Source of the DNA: JAXHUE01 sp034189655
Lineage (GTDB): Bacteria; Chloroflexota; Dehalococcoidia; E44-bin15
Length of the DNA: 64,000 bases
Assembly: GCA_034189655.1 (NCBI GenBank)
Contig: JAXHUE010000001.1
Location: forward strand, 1 to 64,000
Direction of reading: 5' to 3'
A model generated the notes under the pieces. It did not search any database, was not told the origin of the DNA, and saw only the letters and a program-made list of their open reading frames with translations. Numbering within the stretch: position 1 is the stretch's first letter; each line of letters begins with the position of its first letter. Of this stretch, positions 50,403-58,093 are shown in pieces. Made by a program: the position numbers and the translations under genes.

Positions 50403-51533
50403 TCATCCGTCCCTGACAGTCGACCTCGTGTCGCTCTCGCCGGCCCGCGGTCGAACATATCCTATAACCATTATATCATCGCCCAGGCGCTCCACGCTCA
50501 CGCCGTGCAGGTGCAGCGCCTGTGCCATCGTCAACGCCCCCTCGCCGCCGACCGCCGTCCTCGCCCCTTCGCCGCCGATGATGAGGGGCGCGACGAAGGC
50601 TACCACCTTGTCCACGAGCCCCCCTGCGAACAGCGAGCCCAGGAGCGTGCCCCCGCCCTCCACGAGGACGCTGGCCAGCCCCCGCGCCCCCAGCCCCGCG
50701 AGCAGTTGCGCAAGGTCAACCAGCCCTCCCCTTGCCGGCACCGCCACCAGCTCGGCGCCGACCCCCTGGAGGGCGTCCCGCCGCGATTGCGGGGCGTGCG
50801 CCGTCGTCGCCACCACCGTCCGCCCAGGCTCGGCGAGCAGGCGTGCCGCGGGCGGGGTACGCGCCTCGCTATCGACGACCACCCGCAGCGGCTGCCTCTC
50901 CCACGGACGTCCCTCATCGTCCCTGGCCGTGAGCTGGGGGTCATCGGCGATGACGGTGTTCACCCCCACCATGATGGCATCGGCGGCACGGCGCATCTGG
51001 TGGACGCACCGCCGCGACTCCTCCCCGCTTATCCACCTGGAGTCGCCGCTCGCCGTCGCTATCCTGCCATCGAGGCTCGTGGCGAACTTGGCGGTGACGA
51101 AGGGCGTGCCGGTGGCAACGAGCTTAATGTACCCCTCGTTCAGCCGCCGCGCCTCATCCTCGTGCTCGCCCAGCGTCGTCTCTATGCCCGCCTCCTCCAG
51201 CAGCCTCCTCCCCTCTCCGGAGACGCGCGGGTTGGGGTCGATGAGGGCGATGTGTACCTTTGAGATGCCGGCGGCGATCACGGCGTCGGTGCAGGGCGGC
51301 GTGCGCCCGTGGTGACAGCAGGGCTCAAGCGTCACGTACAGGGTGGCCCCCCTGGCCCGCTCCCCCGCCTGCGCCAGTGCCACCACCTCGGCGTGGGCCG
51401 AGCCTGGGGGCTGCGTAGCGCCCTCGCCCACCACCTGGCCCCCACTCACGATGACGGCCCCCACCGCGGGGTTGGGGCTGGTGGTGCCCAGGGCCTGCCG
51501 GGCCAGGGAGAGCGCGCGAGCCATGTAGTCCAT
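50403..51533 (-). CDS. ribD: bifunctional riboflavin deaminase-reductase
   Basis: Deaminates and then reduces the pyrimidine intermediate of riboflavin synthesis. 376 residues. The deaminase zinc site is 'SAHAEVVALAQAG' (HAE) with 'LEPCCHHGRTPPCTDAVI' (PCxxxGxxPPC). The reductase half begins 'PFVTAKFATSLDGRIAT' with 'ADAIMVGVNTVIADDPQLTA' and 'LVEGGGTLLGSLF'. It follows dcd by 42 bases; no FMN riboswitch fits there. Confidence 0.95.
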   Translation of the reverse strand: MDYMARALSLARQALGTTSPNPAVGAVIVSGGQVVGEGATQPPGSAHAEVVALAQAGERARGATLYVTLEPCCHHGRTPPCTDAVIAAGISKVHIALIDPNPRVSGEGRRLLEEAGIETTLGEHEDEARRLNEGYIKLVATGTPFVTAKFATSLDGRIATASGDSRWISGEESRRCVHQMRRAADAIMVGVNTVIADDPQLTARDDEGRPWERQPLRVVVDSEARTPPAARLLAEPGRTVVATTAHAPQSRRDALQGVGAELVAVPARGGLVDLAQLLAGLGARGLASVLVEGGGTLLGSLFAGGLVDKVVAFVAPLIIGGEGARTAVGGEGALTMAQALHLHGVSVERLGDDIMVIGYVRPRAGESDTRSTVRDG

Positions 51534-51575
51534 GATCTGTGATTAGAGCCCGGTAGCCGATGCCGGGCCCACCCT

Positions 51576-52154
51576 CTAGGGGCCTTTCCCCTCGTAGTCG
51601 CGATAGAACTTGGTGGCGGTGGGCTCCCTCTGGCCCTGGTACTTGCTCCCCAGGCCGTCGGCACCGTAGAGCCTCTCCGCCGGTGAAGTGAGGCGCAGGA
51701 AAGAGAGCTGCCCTATCTTCATCCCGTAGTAGAGGGTGATGGGCAGCTTGGCCACGTTGGACAGCTCCAGGGTGAGGTTGCCCCGCCAGCCGGGGTCGAC
51801 GTAGCCCGCCGTTGAGTGTATGAGGAGGCCGATGCGCCCCAGAGAGCTCTTCCCCTCCAGCCGGCCCACTATGTCGTCGGGGAGCTCTATGTTCTCCAGG
51901 GTGCTCGCGAGCACGAACTCCCCCGGCTGCAGGAAGAAGGGGGTCTCCTCGTCGATCTCCAGCATCTCGTTTATGTCATCCATGCACTGCTTCACGTCGA
52001 TGTAGAAGGGATAGCGCCACGTCTTGAACACCAGTATCTTCCGGTCCAGCCTCACGTCCACGCTCGCCGGCTGGATGCACGCCGGGTCCAGGGGGTCGAT
52101 GATGATCCTCCCCCTGGCTATCTCTTCCTTGATAGTGCGGTCACTGAGCACCAT
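51576..52154 (-). CDS. dcd: dCTP deaminase
   Basis: Makes dUTP from dCTP. 192 residues of the trimeric dUTPase fold: 'VLSDRTIKEEIARGRIII', 'ASVDVRLDRKILVF', 'LEGKSSLGRIGLLIHSTAGY' (catalytic Arg and Ser region), 'DPGWRGNLTLELSN', and 'GMKIGQLSFLRL'. The ATG at 52154 begins at the conserved N-terminus, with GGAG upstream. It has its own promoter and precedes ribD on the same strand. Confidence 0.93.
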   Translation of the reverse strand: MVLSDRTIKEEIARGRIIIDPLDPACIQPASVDVRLDRKILVFKTWRYPFYIDVKQCMDDINEMLEIDEETPFFLQPGEFVLASTLENIELPDDIVGRLEGKSSLGRIGLLIHSTAGYVDPGWRGNLTLELSNVAKLPITLYYGMKIGQLSFLRLTSPAERLYGADGLGSKYQGQREPTATKFYRDYEGKGP

Positions 52155-52174
52155 GGGGGGACTCCTTTTTCCGC

Positions 52175-52204
52175 ATTCTACCACCTACCGCAAGGTGAGC
52201 GCAA
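52175..52204 (-). promoter_or_regulatory. promoter of dcd (and probably the rib run)
   Basis: On the minus strand: TTGCGC (52204-52199), 18 bp, TAGAAT (52180-52175). It lies immediately after the terminator at 52213-52239. Confidence 0.65.
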
Positions 52205-52212
52205 TATAAAAC

Positions 52213-52239
52213 GGGGGGCCCCACCAGGTGGGGCCCCCC
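52213..52239 (-). terminator. strong Rho-independent terminator after the SIMPL gene
   Basis: A G6C4-type arm (52213-52224) pairs with its complement (52228-52239) in a perfect 12-bp stem with a 3-nt loop; on the minus strand it is followed by GTTTTATATT. It ends the SIMPL transcript and insulates dcd. Confidence 0.85.
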
Positions 52240-52259
52240 TCGTACCGCCGGTCGTAGCG

Positions 52260-53039
52260 CTACTGGATGGCGAAGGCCATCTGCACGCTGAGCGTTATCT
52301 CGGTCTCCCCGGGGCTTATCGGCGTCGTGGTGACATCGGCCTCCCCGTACCTCACCCCTGGATAGTCCCAGTAGACAGGGTAGTAGCCGCCGCTCTCGGA
52401 GATGTAGAAGGGCGCGCCCAGCTGCACGCCAGAGAGCTGTGCCAGCTGCTGTGCCTTGGCCGTAGCGTCGGCGACGGCCTCGGCCCTGGCCTCGCTGTAG
52501 AACTGCGACGGGTCGTCCACGGTGAAGTATATCCCGTTCACCCTGGTGTAGTCGCCGCCGGCCCTGGCGGCATCATCGATTATGGTGCCGGTGGCGTCGA
52601 TGTCCCTGATCGTGGCGGTGACCATGTTGCTCACCCGGTAGCCGGTGACTATGTAGTCGTCGTCTGTCCACTTGGTGATCGGGGATATGCTGTAGCGCTG
52701 CGTCTCGATGTCCTTATCGGCCACCCCGTTGGCCCGCAGCGAGGACACCACCTTCTCCATGGCCACCGCCGACAGCGAGGTGGCCTGCTCGACCGTCCGC
52801 GCCTCCACCTCTACGCCGAGGGTGAGCATGGCGACATCGGGCGTGACGCTCACGCTGCCCTGGCCGCTCACCCATATCCCGTTATACTCCGAGCCGTAGC
52901 TCGCCGGCGTCCCGGCCGCGCCCGCAGAGGTCTGCGCATAGCCCGCAGGGGAGGCAAAGGCACCTGCCGCGGAGAGGATGCCGGCCGCTGCAAGCAGGGC
53001 AACCCCCACTATCGTGCCCACTATCAGGCCTCTCTTCAT
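52260..53039 (-). CDS. SIMPL-domain (DUF541) secreted protein
   Basis: 259 residues. A signal peptide or N-terminal anchor covers about 1-35 ('GLIVGTIVGVALLAAAGIL'). The SIMPL domain follows: 'ISVSGQGSVSVTPD'-type lead ('GIWVSGQGSVSVTPDVAML'), 'DIETQRYSISPITKW', 'GYRVSNMVTATIRDIDATG' and 'ARAEAVADATAKAQQLAQLS'. The family is periplasmic or surface exposed and of unclear role, linked to stress in some bacteria. The ATG at 53039 was chosen at the signal peptide. It is near the ECF sigma run and closed by its own terminator. Confidence 0.88.
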   Translation of the reverse strand: MKRGLIVGTIVGVALLAAAGILSAAGAFASPAGYAQTSAGAAGTPASYGSEYNGIWVSGQGSVSVTPDVAMLTLGVEVEARTVEQATSLSAVAMEKVVSSLRANGVADKDIETQRYSISPITKWTDDDYIVTGYRVSNMVTATIRDIDATGTIIDDAARAGGDYTRVNGIYFTVDDPSQFYSEARAEAVADATAKAQQLAQLSGVQLGAPFYISESGGYYPVYWDYPGVRYGEADVTTTPISPGETEITLSVQMAFAIQ

Positions 53040-53157
53040 CCTGGTACCCCCTTCTGAAAATTTGTGTACGTCTCGCGCCATCTATGCCCTGTAGCCAGAA
53101 AACGGCCCCGAATACACTGTGTGCGTTCTCTATCCCGGCCATCTCCCCCTTTCCCAG

Positions 53158-53853
53158 TCACTGTGCGCCCTCTATGTGAATGGTGTAGACTACCTGGTCG
53201 ATGGAGACCTGCTCCCAGCTCCTCTTGTAGAGCATGGTGAGCTCGGTGTCACCCTCCGAGAGCGCCCGGAAGGTGAAGCGCTCAACGCCGCCGGCGCCGA
53301 GGAGCCCCGACGAGGGCTCGAACTCGGAGTCGACCAGCTCGAGGTACTCCTGGTCGAGCTGGGCCTGCCATGCGTAGCCCGTGGTGGGATTGGAGTCCAG
53401 CTCTATGGTGAAGGTGTCGCCCAGCGTCACCGTCATCTCCTCAGTTGTCCCCTCGACCGTGCCTTCCTCGATCATCTCCTGCTCCAGCATGTCCCACACA
53501 CCGTCGATGGTGGCCGCAGTGACGTTCCCCTCCACGACCACGACGTGCGCCGTGTGCGCAGTGATGACCTGGGCCAGCACCTGTCCCGTCCTGTCGCCGT
53601 AGCCGGCATGGAGACACTCGAAGTCGAACTCGAAGGCCCAGCACTGCGGGCAACGCAGCGCCTCTGCATCCACCATCTCGATGCTGCCCGCGACGCCGTC
53701 GTAGGCGAAGGTGGGGCTCGTCTCCAGGAACTCCAGTGCGATGGCGGCGCTCTGCTCCTCGGTCACCGCGCCCTGGCCCTGGTCGCAGGCCACCCCTGCC
53801 ACGAGTGACAGCACCATGACCATCCCTACCGCAAGCAATGACCCCTTTCTCAT
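53158..53853 (-). CDS. lipoprotein with C-terminal chagasin-like (I42) protease-inhibitor domain
   Basis: 231 residues. A secretion signal ends at Cys23 ('LSLVAGVACDQG'), a slightly atypical lipobox. The central part has a CxxC ('RCPQCWAFEFDFEC'). From about residue 135 the sequence matches the chagasin fold, with its three loops: 'LDSNPTTGYAWQ', 'GLLGAGGVERFTF' and 'LYKRSWEQVS'. In chagasins these insert into cysteine-protease active sites. Its ATG overlaps the anti-sigma stop (ATGA), so it is translated with the sigma/anti-sigma pair and probably acts outside the membrane in a stress response. Confidence 0.82.
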   Translation of the reverse strand: MRKGSLLAVGMVMVLSLVAGVACDQGQGAVTEEQSAAIALEFLETSPTFAYDGVAGSIEMVDAEALRCPQCWAFEFDFECLHAGYGDRTGQVLAQVITAHTAHVVVVEGNVTAATIDGVWDMLEQEMIEEGTVEGTTEEMTVTLGDTFTIELDSNPTTGYAWQAQLDQEYLELVDSEFEPSSGLLGAGGVERFTFRALSEGDTELTMLYKRSWEQVSIDQVVYTIHIEGAQ

Positions 53854-54431
53854 TCGTCACCTCCAGAAACTGCGCCCCCAGGTCCCGCCCTGGGGCAGAC
53901 GACCTCCCCCCTCCCCCTCCACCACAGCGTGATGGTGACGGCGGCCAGCGCCGCGGCCACTACCGCTATCGCCACCTCGACGGGCCACAGCGCCGAGGGG
54001 TATCCCACCGCCTCCTCCAGGTCGCCCTGCAGGGGCACCTCCTGCTCATCGTCGTCGTACACCGGCTGCTGCGTGCTCAGCAGCTCACCCCTGTCCGCCA
54101 CCTCCCCACCACCGTAGAGGTTGACGGCATCGCCGACGAGGAGAAAGGCGAGGGCGAACACGGCGACGGCGGTGGCCGCCCGCACCCAGGCGAAGGCCGG
54201 GCCCCTCCTCCGCTCCACCCTTGCCAGCGTGAAGGTGCGCGGCGGCGACACCACGGGCACGCTGCCCACCAGGGCCACCGTCTGCTGTAAGGCCCAAAGC
54301 TCGCGGCGACAGTGCTCGCAGCCCTCGACGTGCCCCTCCAGCCACTCCAAATCACCGGGAGGGAGCCTGCCGTCTATGTAGGGGGACATCATACCCCGCA
54401 CCCGGTCGCACTCGCTCTTCTTCCCCGCCAT
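53850..54431 (-). CDS. zinc-finger anti-sigma factor (transmembrane)
   Basis: 193 residues. The N-terminal zf-HC2/ZAS domain has an early Cys ('SECDRVRGMMSPYIDG') and the HxxxCxxC motif in 'LEGHVEGCEHCRREL'. Two hydrophobic segments follow ('VAVFALAFLLVG' and 'VEVAIAVVAAALAAVTITLW'), placing the middle part outside. Such proteins hold an ECF sigma factor at the membrane until cleaved. The ATG at 54431 is preferred to 54443 because GGATGGAG lies just upstream. It is 48 bases after the sigma gene. Confidence 0.88.
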   Translation of the reverse strand: MAGKKSECDRVRGMMSPYIDGRLPPGDLEWLEGHVEGCEHCRRELWALQQTVALVGSVPVVSPPRTFTLARVERRRGPAFAWVRAATAVAVFALAFLLVGDAVNLYGGGEVADRGELLSTQQPVYDDDEQEVPLQGDLEEAVGYPSALWPVEVAIAVVAAALAAVTITLWWRGRGEVVCPRAGPGGAVSGGDE

Positions 54432-54479
54432 CACTCCATCCATACTATATAGACGTTACCAAAGCCCGAAAAGTTCCCG

Positions 54480-55016
54480 CTACGGCAAAAGGCTACGGCG
54501 CAGCCGCTCCCGCCCCCGGCTTATGCGCGACTTCACCGTGCCCATGGAGCTGGAGGTGATGCGGGCGATCTCCTCGTACTCCAGCCCCTCTATATCGCGG
54601 AGGATCACCGCCAGCCTCATCTCTGGCGGCAGCGCATCCAGCGCTCGCGCTATCTCCTCGCCGCGCTCCCTGCCCATGGCGTAGTCTTCAGGAGACGGCT
54701 GGCGGCAGTCCACGTCCATGTCCACAGTGAGGGCATCCAGCGACACGGCGGGGCGACGGCGCAGCGTGCGCAGCCGGTCGCGCGAGGCGTTGGCCGCTAT
54801 CGTGAACAGCCACGCCCTGAAGCTGCCGCCGCGGAAGCGCCCCACGCCCTTGAAGGCAGAGATGAACGCCTCCTGGGTGGCGTCTTCCGCGGCGTGGGGG
54901 TCACCCAGCATGCGCAGGCACAGGTTATACACGTCACGCTGGTACCTCTCCACGAGCTGGTTGAAGCAGTCCAGGTCGCCCTGCCTACTGCGCTCGATGA
55001 GCTCTTGCTCCTCCAT
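54480..55016 (-). CDS. ECF-type RNA polymerase sigma factor
   Basis: 178 residues with sigma region 2 ('LDCFNQLVERYQRDVYNLCL', 'DPHAAEDATQEAFISAFKGV', 'SFRAWLFTIAANASRDRLR') and region 4 ('LPPEMRLAVILRDIEGLEYE', 'SMGTVKSRISRGRERLR'). The anti-sigma partner follows directly. The start is uncertain: ATG 55016 gives 'MEEQELIERS', ATG 55025 adds three residues, and neither has a good ribosome-binding site. A TTGGAG-17-TAGAAT element at 55052-55024 would put transcription start almost on the ATG. Confidence 0.9.
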   Translation of the reverse strand: MEEQELIERSRQGDLDCFNQLVERYQRDVYNLCLRMLGDPHAAEDATQEAFISAFKGVGRFRGGSFRAWLFTIAANASRDRLRTLRRRPAVSLDALTVDMDVDCRQPSPEDYAMGRERGEEIARALDALPPEMRLAVILRDIEGLEYEEIARITSSSMGTVKSRISRGRERLRRSLLP

Positions 55017-55096
55017 CGCGCCCATTCTACCAGACGGCGCCCTCCTCTCCAAGCTTGGGGCTTGCCCAGGGACGCTCGCCGAGTGCGGCACCAGGG

Positions 55097-55126
55097 TTGG
55101 ATAGTGAGCGCGCCATAGGGTATAAT
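55097..55126 (+). promoter_or_regulatory. promoter of lepB-pyrE
   Basis: TTGGAT (55097-55102), 18 bp, perfect TATAAT (55121-55126). The lepB start lies 16 bp further on. Confidence 0.7.
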
Positions 55127-55141
55127 GGGGAAGAGAACGCT

Positions 55142-55654
55142 ATGGCGTCTATAGTTCGCGAGATACTCATAACCCTGGTCATAGCGCTGTTCGTCTTCTT
55201 GATGGTACAGCTCTCGTTCCAGAGCATAGAGGTAAACGGCTCGAGCATGGAACCGACCATCTACGACGGGCAGCGCATAATAGTGCTCAAGGCGGCGTAC
55301 TGGTTCGGTGAGCCGAAGCGGGGCGACGTGGTCATCTTCAGGAACCCCGACTCACCGCGAGACGTCATCCACCGAGTGGTGGGGCTCCCCGATGAGCTGG
55401 TAGAGATAGACAAGGGCGAGCTCTACATAGACGGGGTCAAATACCAGGAAGGGTATATCCAGGGCAGCTCCGTATCGGTGCCGTCGCATGTGGTGCCGGC
55501 CGACTCCTACTTCATAGTCGGCGATAACCGCGACGGCGCCGGGTGGGACATGGTGTCGCGAGGGAACATCGTCGGCAGGGCATGGCTCTGCTACTGGCCC
55601 CTCGCCGACTGGCACCTCGTCCGGGGCTACTCCTACCCCGAAGACCAGATGTGA
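55142..55654 (+). CDS. lepB: type I signal peptidase with Ser-His in place of Ser-Lys
   Basis: 170 residues with one N-terminal membrane anchor (about 8-25). It cleaves signal peptides at the outer face of the membrane. The nucleophile Ser35 is in 'NGSSMEPTIYDG', then 'GEPKRGDVVIFRNPD' as in bacterial enzymes. At the general-base position the usual YIKRVVGLPGD reads 'DVIHRVVGLPDE', so Lys is His77. 'YFIVGDNRDGAGWDMVSRG' has the GDNR box but lacks the SDSR motif. Ser-His pairs are known in archaeal, ER and SipW-type peptidases, yet the rest here is of the bacterial P-type. The ATG at 55142 starts at the anchor. Confidence 0.88.
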   Translation: MASIVREILITLVIALFVFLMVQLSFQSIEVNGSSMEPTIYDGQRIIVLKAAYWFGEPKRGDVVIFRNPDSPRDVIHRVVGLPDELVEIDKGELYIDGVKYQEGYIQGSSVSVPSHVVPADSYFIVGDNRDGAGWDMVSRGNIVGRAWLCYWPLADWHLVRGYSYPEDQM

Positions 55655-55663
55655 GAGGGGCCG

Positions 55664-56233
55664 TTGTCGCAGGCCGAGGACATCTTCAGAGAGACCGGGG
55701 CCATCCTTGAGGGCCACTTCGAGCTCACGTCGGGGCGGCACTCCGCCACCTACTGGGAGAAGCTCCGCGTGCTCAGCCACCCCCACCATGCCCAGCTCCT
55801 CTGCGAGATGATCGTTCGCCGCTTCGCCGGCGAGGGGGTCGACGTCGTCGCCGGGCCTACCCTGGGCGGCGTCATCGTGGCCTTCGAGGTGGCACGGCAG
55901 ATGGGGGTGCGTAGCGCCTACGCCGAGCGCGAGGGCGAGGGCCGGGCCTTCAAGCGGGGAGGCGGCATCTCCCCCGGCGAGCGGGTGCTCGTCGTCGACG
56001 ATGTGCTCACCACGGGCTCCTCGGTGGTCGACGTGATAGCGGCGGTGCAGGCACAGGGCGGCGTGGTAGTGGGGGTGGGGGTGCTCATCGACCGCTCCCC
56101 GGGCGAGAGCGACCTGGGGTATCCCCTCTTTTACTGTCACCGGGTGTCGATCCCCACCTACAGCCCCGACGAGTGTCCCCTCTGCGCCCAGGGCATCCCT
56201 CTCACCGTCCCCGGTGGGAGTGGCGCGCCCTAG
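55664..56233 (+). CDS. pyrE: orotate phosphoribosyltransferase
   Basis: Joins orotate to PRPP to form OMP in pyrimidine synthesis. 189 residues: 'TGAILEGHFELTSGRHSATY', 'VDVVAGPTLGGVIVAFEVAR' and the PRPP loop 'VLVVDDVLTTGSSVVDVI'. The length and a C-terminal 'YSPDECPLCAQGIPLTVPGG' match the long OPRT group of Chloroflexi and archaea. The TTG at 55664 follows AGAGGGG. It is ten bases after lepB; its stop overlaps the opposing AOR gene stop within one CTAG. Confidence 0.92.
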   Translation: MSQAEDIFRETGAILEGHFELTSGRHSATYWEKLRVLSHPHHAQLLCEMIVRRFAGEGVDVVAGPTLGGVIVAFEVARQMGVRSAYAEREGEGRAFKRGGGISPGERVLVVDDVLTTGSSVVDVIAAVQAQGGVVVGVGVLIDRSPGESDLGYPLFYCHRVSIPTYSPDECPLCAQGIPLTVPGGSGAP

Positions 56234-58092
56234 AGGTCGCCCAGCCCCATCTCCTTGAGCCCCTGCGGCGTGGGGCAGCCGCTCGCCAGGTCCCATCCCC
56301 GCTCGTCGTAGTAGTCATCCAGGAGACCTTCCATGTCGGCCCACGTGAACTCTGTGGCCCCGAAGTAGCCCCTGACCGGGCGCTCCTCTGCGCCCCAGGG
56401 GCTGCGGAACCACCCCTCCCCGATGCAGTCGTCTGTGCGGCCCAGGCCGGCCCGGGCATTCAAGTGCCGGTAGAGGTTCCACGACCGCTCCGCCGCCGCC
56501 TGCAGCTCCCCGGGCGTGGCCTCGATGCCGGTGACGTAGCGATAGAACTCGGCGAGCCCCTCCAGGCTGTGGAAGCGCTGGATATAGAGCCGGTGGCACA
56601 TACCCAGGCAGTTGAACAGTGAGTACCAGTCCTCGGCGTGCCTGGTGAGCCGGGAGACGTTGAAGCCGTCGCCGCTGAAGATGCGCCCGATGGCCTGCTC
56701 GGGGATGCCCATCCTGCGGGCATTGCCGAGGAACACCTCCAGTGGACGGCCGGGGACGTACACCCCCACGCCGCCGCAGGCATAGTTGGGGCGCCCCGGG
56801 TGCACGAACTGGGCAAAGCTCATGGTGTTTAAGCTGTCAAACCTCAAGTCGATGAAGGGGGCACACCCCTTTATGTGGAGCAGTTGCCCCTCTGCACCCT
56901 TGCGCCGGGCCAGCCGCAGCGCGCCGTCCGCGATGACATCGCCCAGGCCCTCGCGGTGCGCCGTCATGTGTATCAGCCGCAGCAGGTCGTCGTAGCTCGC
57001 AGGCAGCTCCATGCCGCCGACATCCGCATCGGTGAGCGTCCCTTCGGCGCGGAGCGAGCCCAGCAGGCCCATGGTGTGGTGGAAGTTCATCATGCACACC
57101 CCGCTCCGGTTCAAGGCATCGAGGCGCCTCACCGCACGGTTGTGGTTGTCCAGAGTCGTGGCGCCGCTCGACTCCCGCTCCCCCATGAAGTGGGTCATAT
57201 AGGTGACCATGGGAGAGAAGTCGCCCTCCCGCAGCCGGTTGCGCTCCTTGTCCCCCATGGGGCACGAGGGGCAGGCCAGGGCATTTCTGCTCTGGCGATG
57301 TATCCCGTCCCAGCTCTGGGTATCGAGCCCCAGGCTGCCCAGCCACCCTGCGGTCATAGAGTAGGTGCCTCCCTCGAGCAGGGTGGGGCGCATGTGGTAG
57401 CCCATCACCCGCTCCAGCATGCGGTCGGTGGCCCGCACCAGGCCCACCCGGTTGGCCACCTGCGTCCCCCGCGAGCCCTTCATGGCCACTACGGCCTTCA
57501 GGTTCTTGGAGCCCATCACCGCGGGGAGGCCGCCGAAGCCCACCGTGCCCAGCTTATCGATGGAGGTCACCGAGATGAGCACCCCGTTCTCCCCGGAGGG
57601 CCCGATGGGGATCACGCTGCACGGCTCGTACGACGCCCGCAGCTCGTCCACGGTCTCGAAGATGTCCCGGCCCCAGAGGTGCTGCGCCGGGCATATCGCC
57701 ACGTCGTCATCGCATATCCTCAAGTAGACCGGCTGCGGCGCCCTGCCGGTGATGACCACGTGGTCGTACCCCGACGACTTGAGCATGAGGGGGAAGTGCC
57801 CGCCCCCAGCGCCGGTGCCGATGCCACCGCTCAAAGGGAGCTTGGTGGTGACCACCAGCTCTGCCGAGCCGGGGACGATGGTGCCGGAGAGGGGGCCGGC
57901 CCCGATGACGATGGCGTTCTCGGGCGAGAGGGGGTCGACGTGGGGCGGTATGGCATCGTAGGCCAGCCTGTAGTTTATGCCGTGGCCCCCGATGAAGGCA
58001 CGGGCGACCTCCGCATCCAGGGGCTCCCTCCTGGCCGTGCCGCGGCCGAGGTCTACGAACAGCACGGAGCCGGCGTACCCGGGCACCGCCAT
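56230..58092 (-). CDS. aldehyde ferredoxin oxidoreductase family tungsto/molybdoprotein
   Basis: 620 residues. N-domain: 'GSVLFVDLGRGTARREPL' and 'FIGGHGINYRLAYD' bind pterin, with 'AVMGSKNLKAVVAMKGS' after. Cofactor contacts continue to 'GLGDVIADGALRLARR'. The usual CxxCxxxC cluster motif reads 'LACPSCPMGDKER': Cys274, Cys277 and Asp281 instead of the third Cys; the fourth ligand could be a Cys in 'LFNCLGMCHRLY'. The family oxidises aldehydes or reduces acids or acyl groups with ferredoxin. A ferredoxin gene ends one base upstream. ATG 58092 begins at the family N-terminus. The substrate is unknown; context suggests acyl-CoA metabolism. Confidence 0.9.
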   Translation of the reverse strand: MAVPGYAGSVLFVDLGRGTARREPLDAEVARAFIGGHGINYRLAYDAIPPHVDPLSPENAIVIGAGPLSGTIVPGSAELVVTTKLPLSGGIGTGAGGGHFPLMLKSSGYDHVVITGRAPQPVYLRICDDDVAICPAQHLWGRDIFETVDELRASYEPCSVIPIGPSGENGVLISVTSIDKLGTVGFGGLPAVMGSKNLKAVVAMKGSRGTQVANRVGLVRATDRMLERVMGYHMRPTLLEGGTYSMTAGWLGSLGLDTQSWDGIHRQSRNALACPSCPMGDKERNRLREGDFSPMVTYMTHFMGERESSGATTLDNHNRAVRRLDALNRSGVCMMNFHHTMGLLGSLRAEGTLTDADVGGMELPASYDDLLRLIHMTAHREGLGDVIADGALRLARRKGAEGQLLHIKGCAPFIDLRFDSLNTMSFAQFVHPGRPNYACGGVGVYVPGRPLEVFLGNARRMGIPEQAIGRIFSGDGFNVSRLTRHAEDWYSLFNCLGMCHRLYIQRFHSLEGLAEFYRYVTGIEATPGELQAAAERSWNLYRHLNARAGLGRTDDCIGEGWFRSPWGAEERPVRGYFGATEFTWADMEGLLDDYYDERGWDLASGCPTPQGLKEMGLGDL

Positions 58093-58093
58093 G

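Noticed and set aside
51534..51575. FMN riboswitch expected upstream of ribD
   Set aside because: Only 42 bases separate dcd and ribD, too short for the element, and no conserved core was seen.
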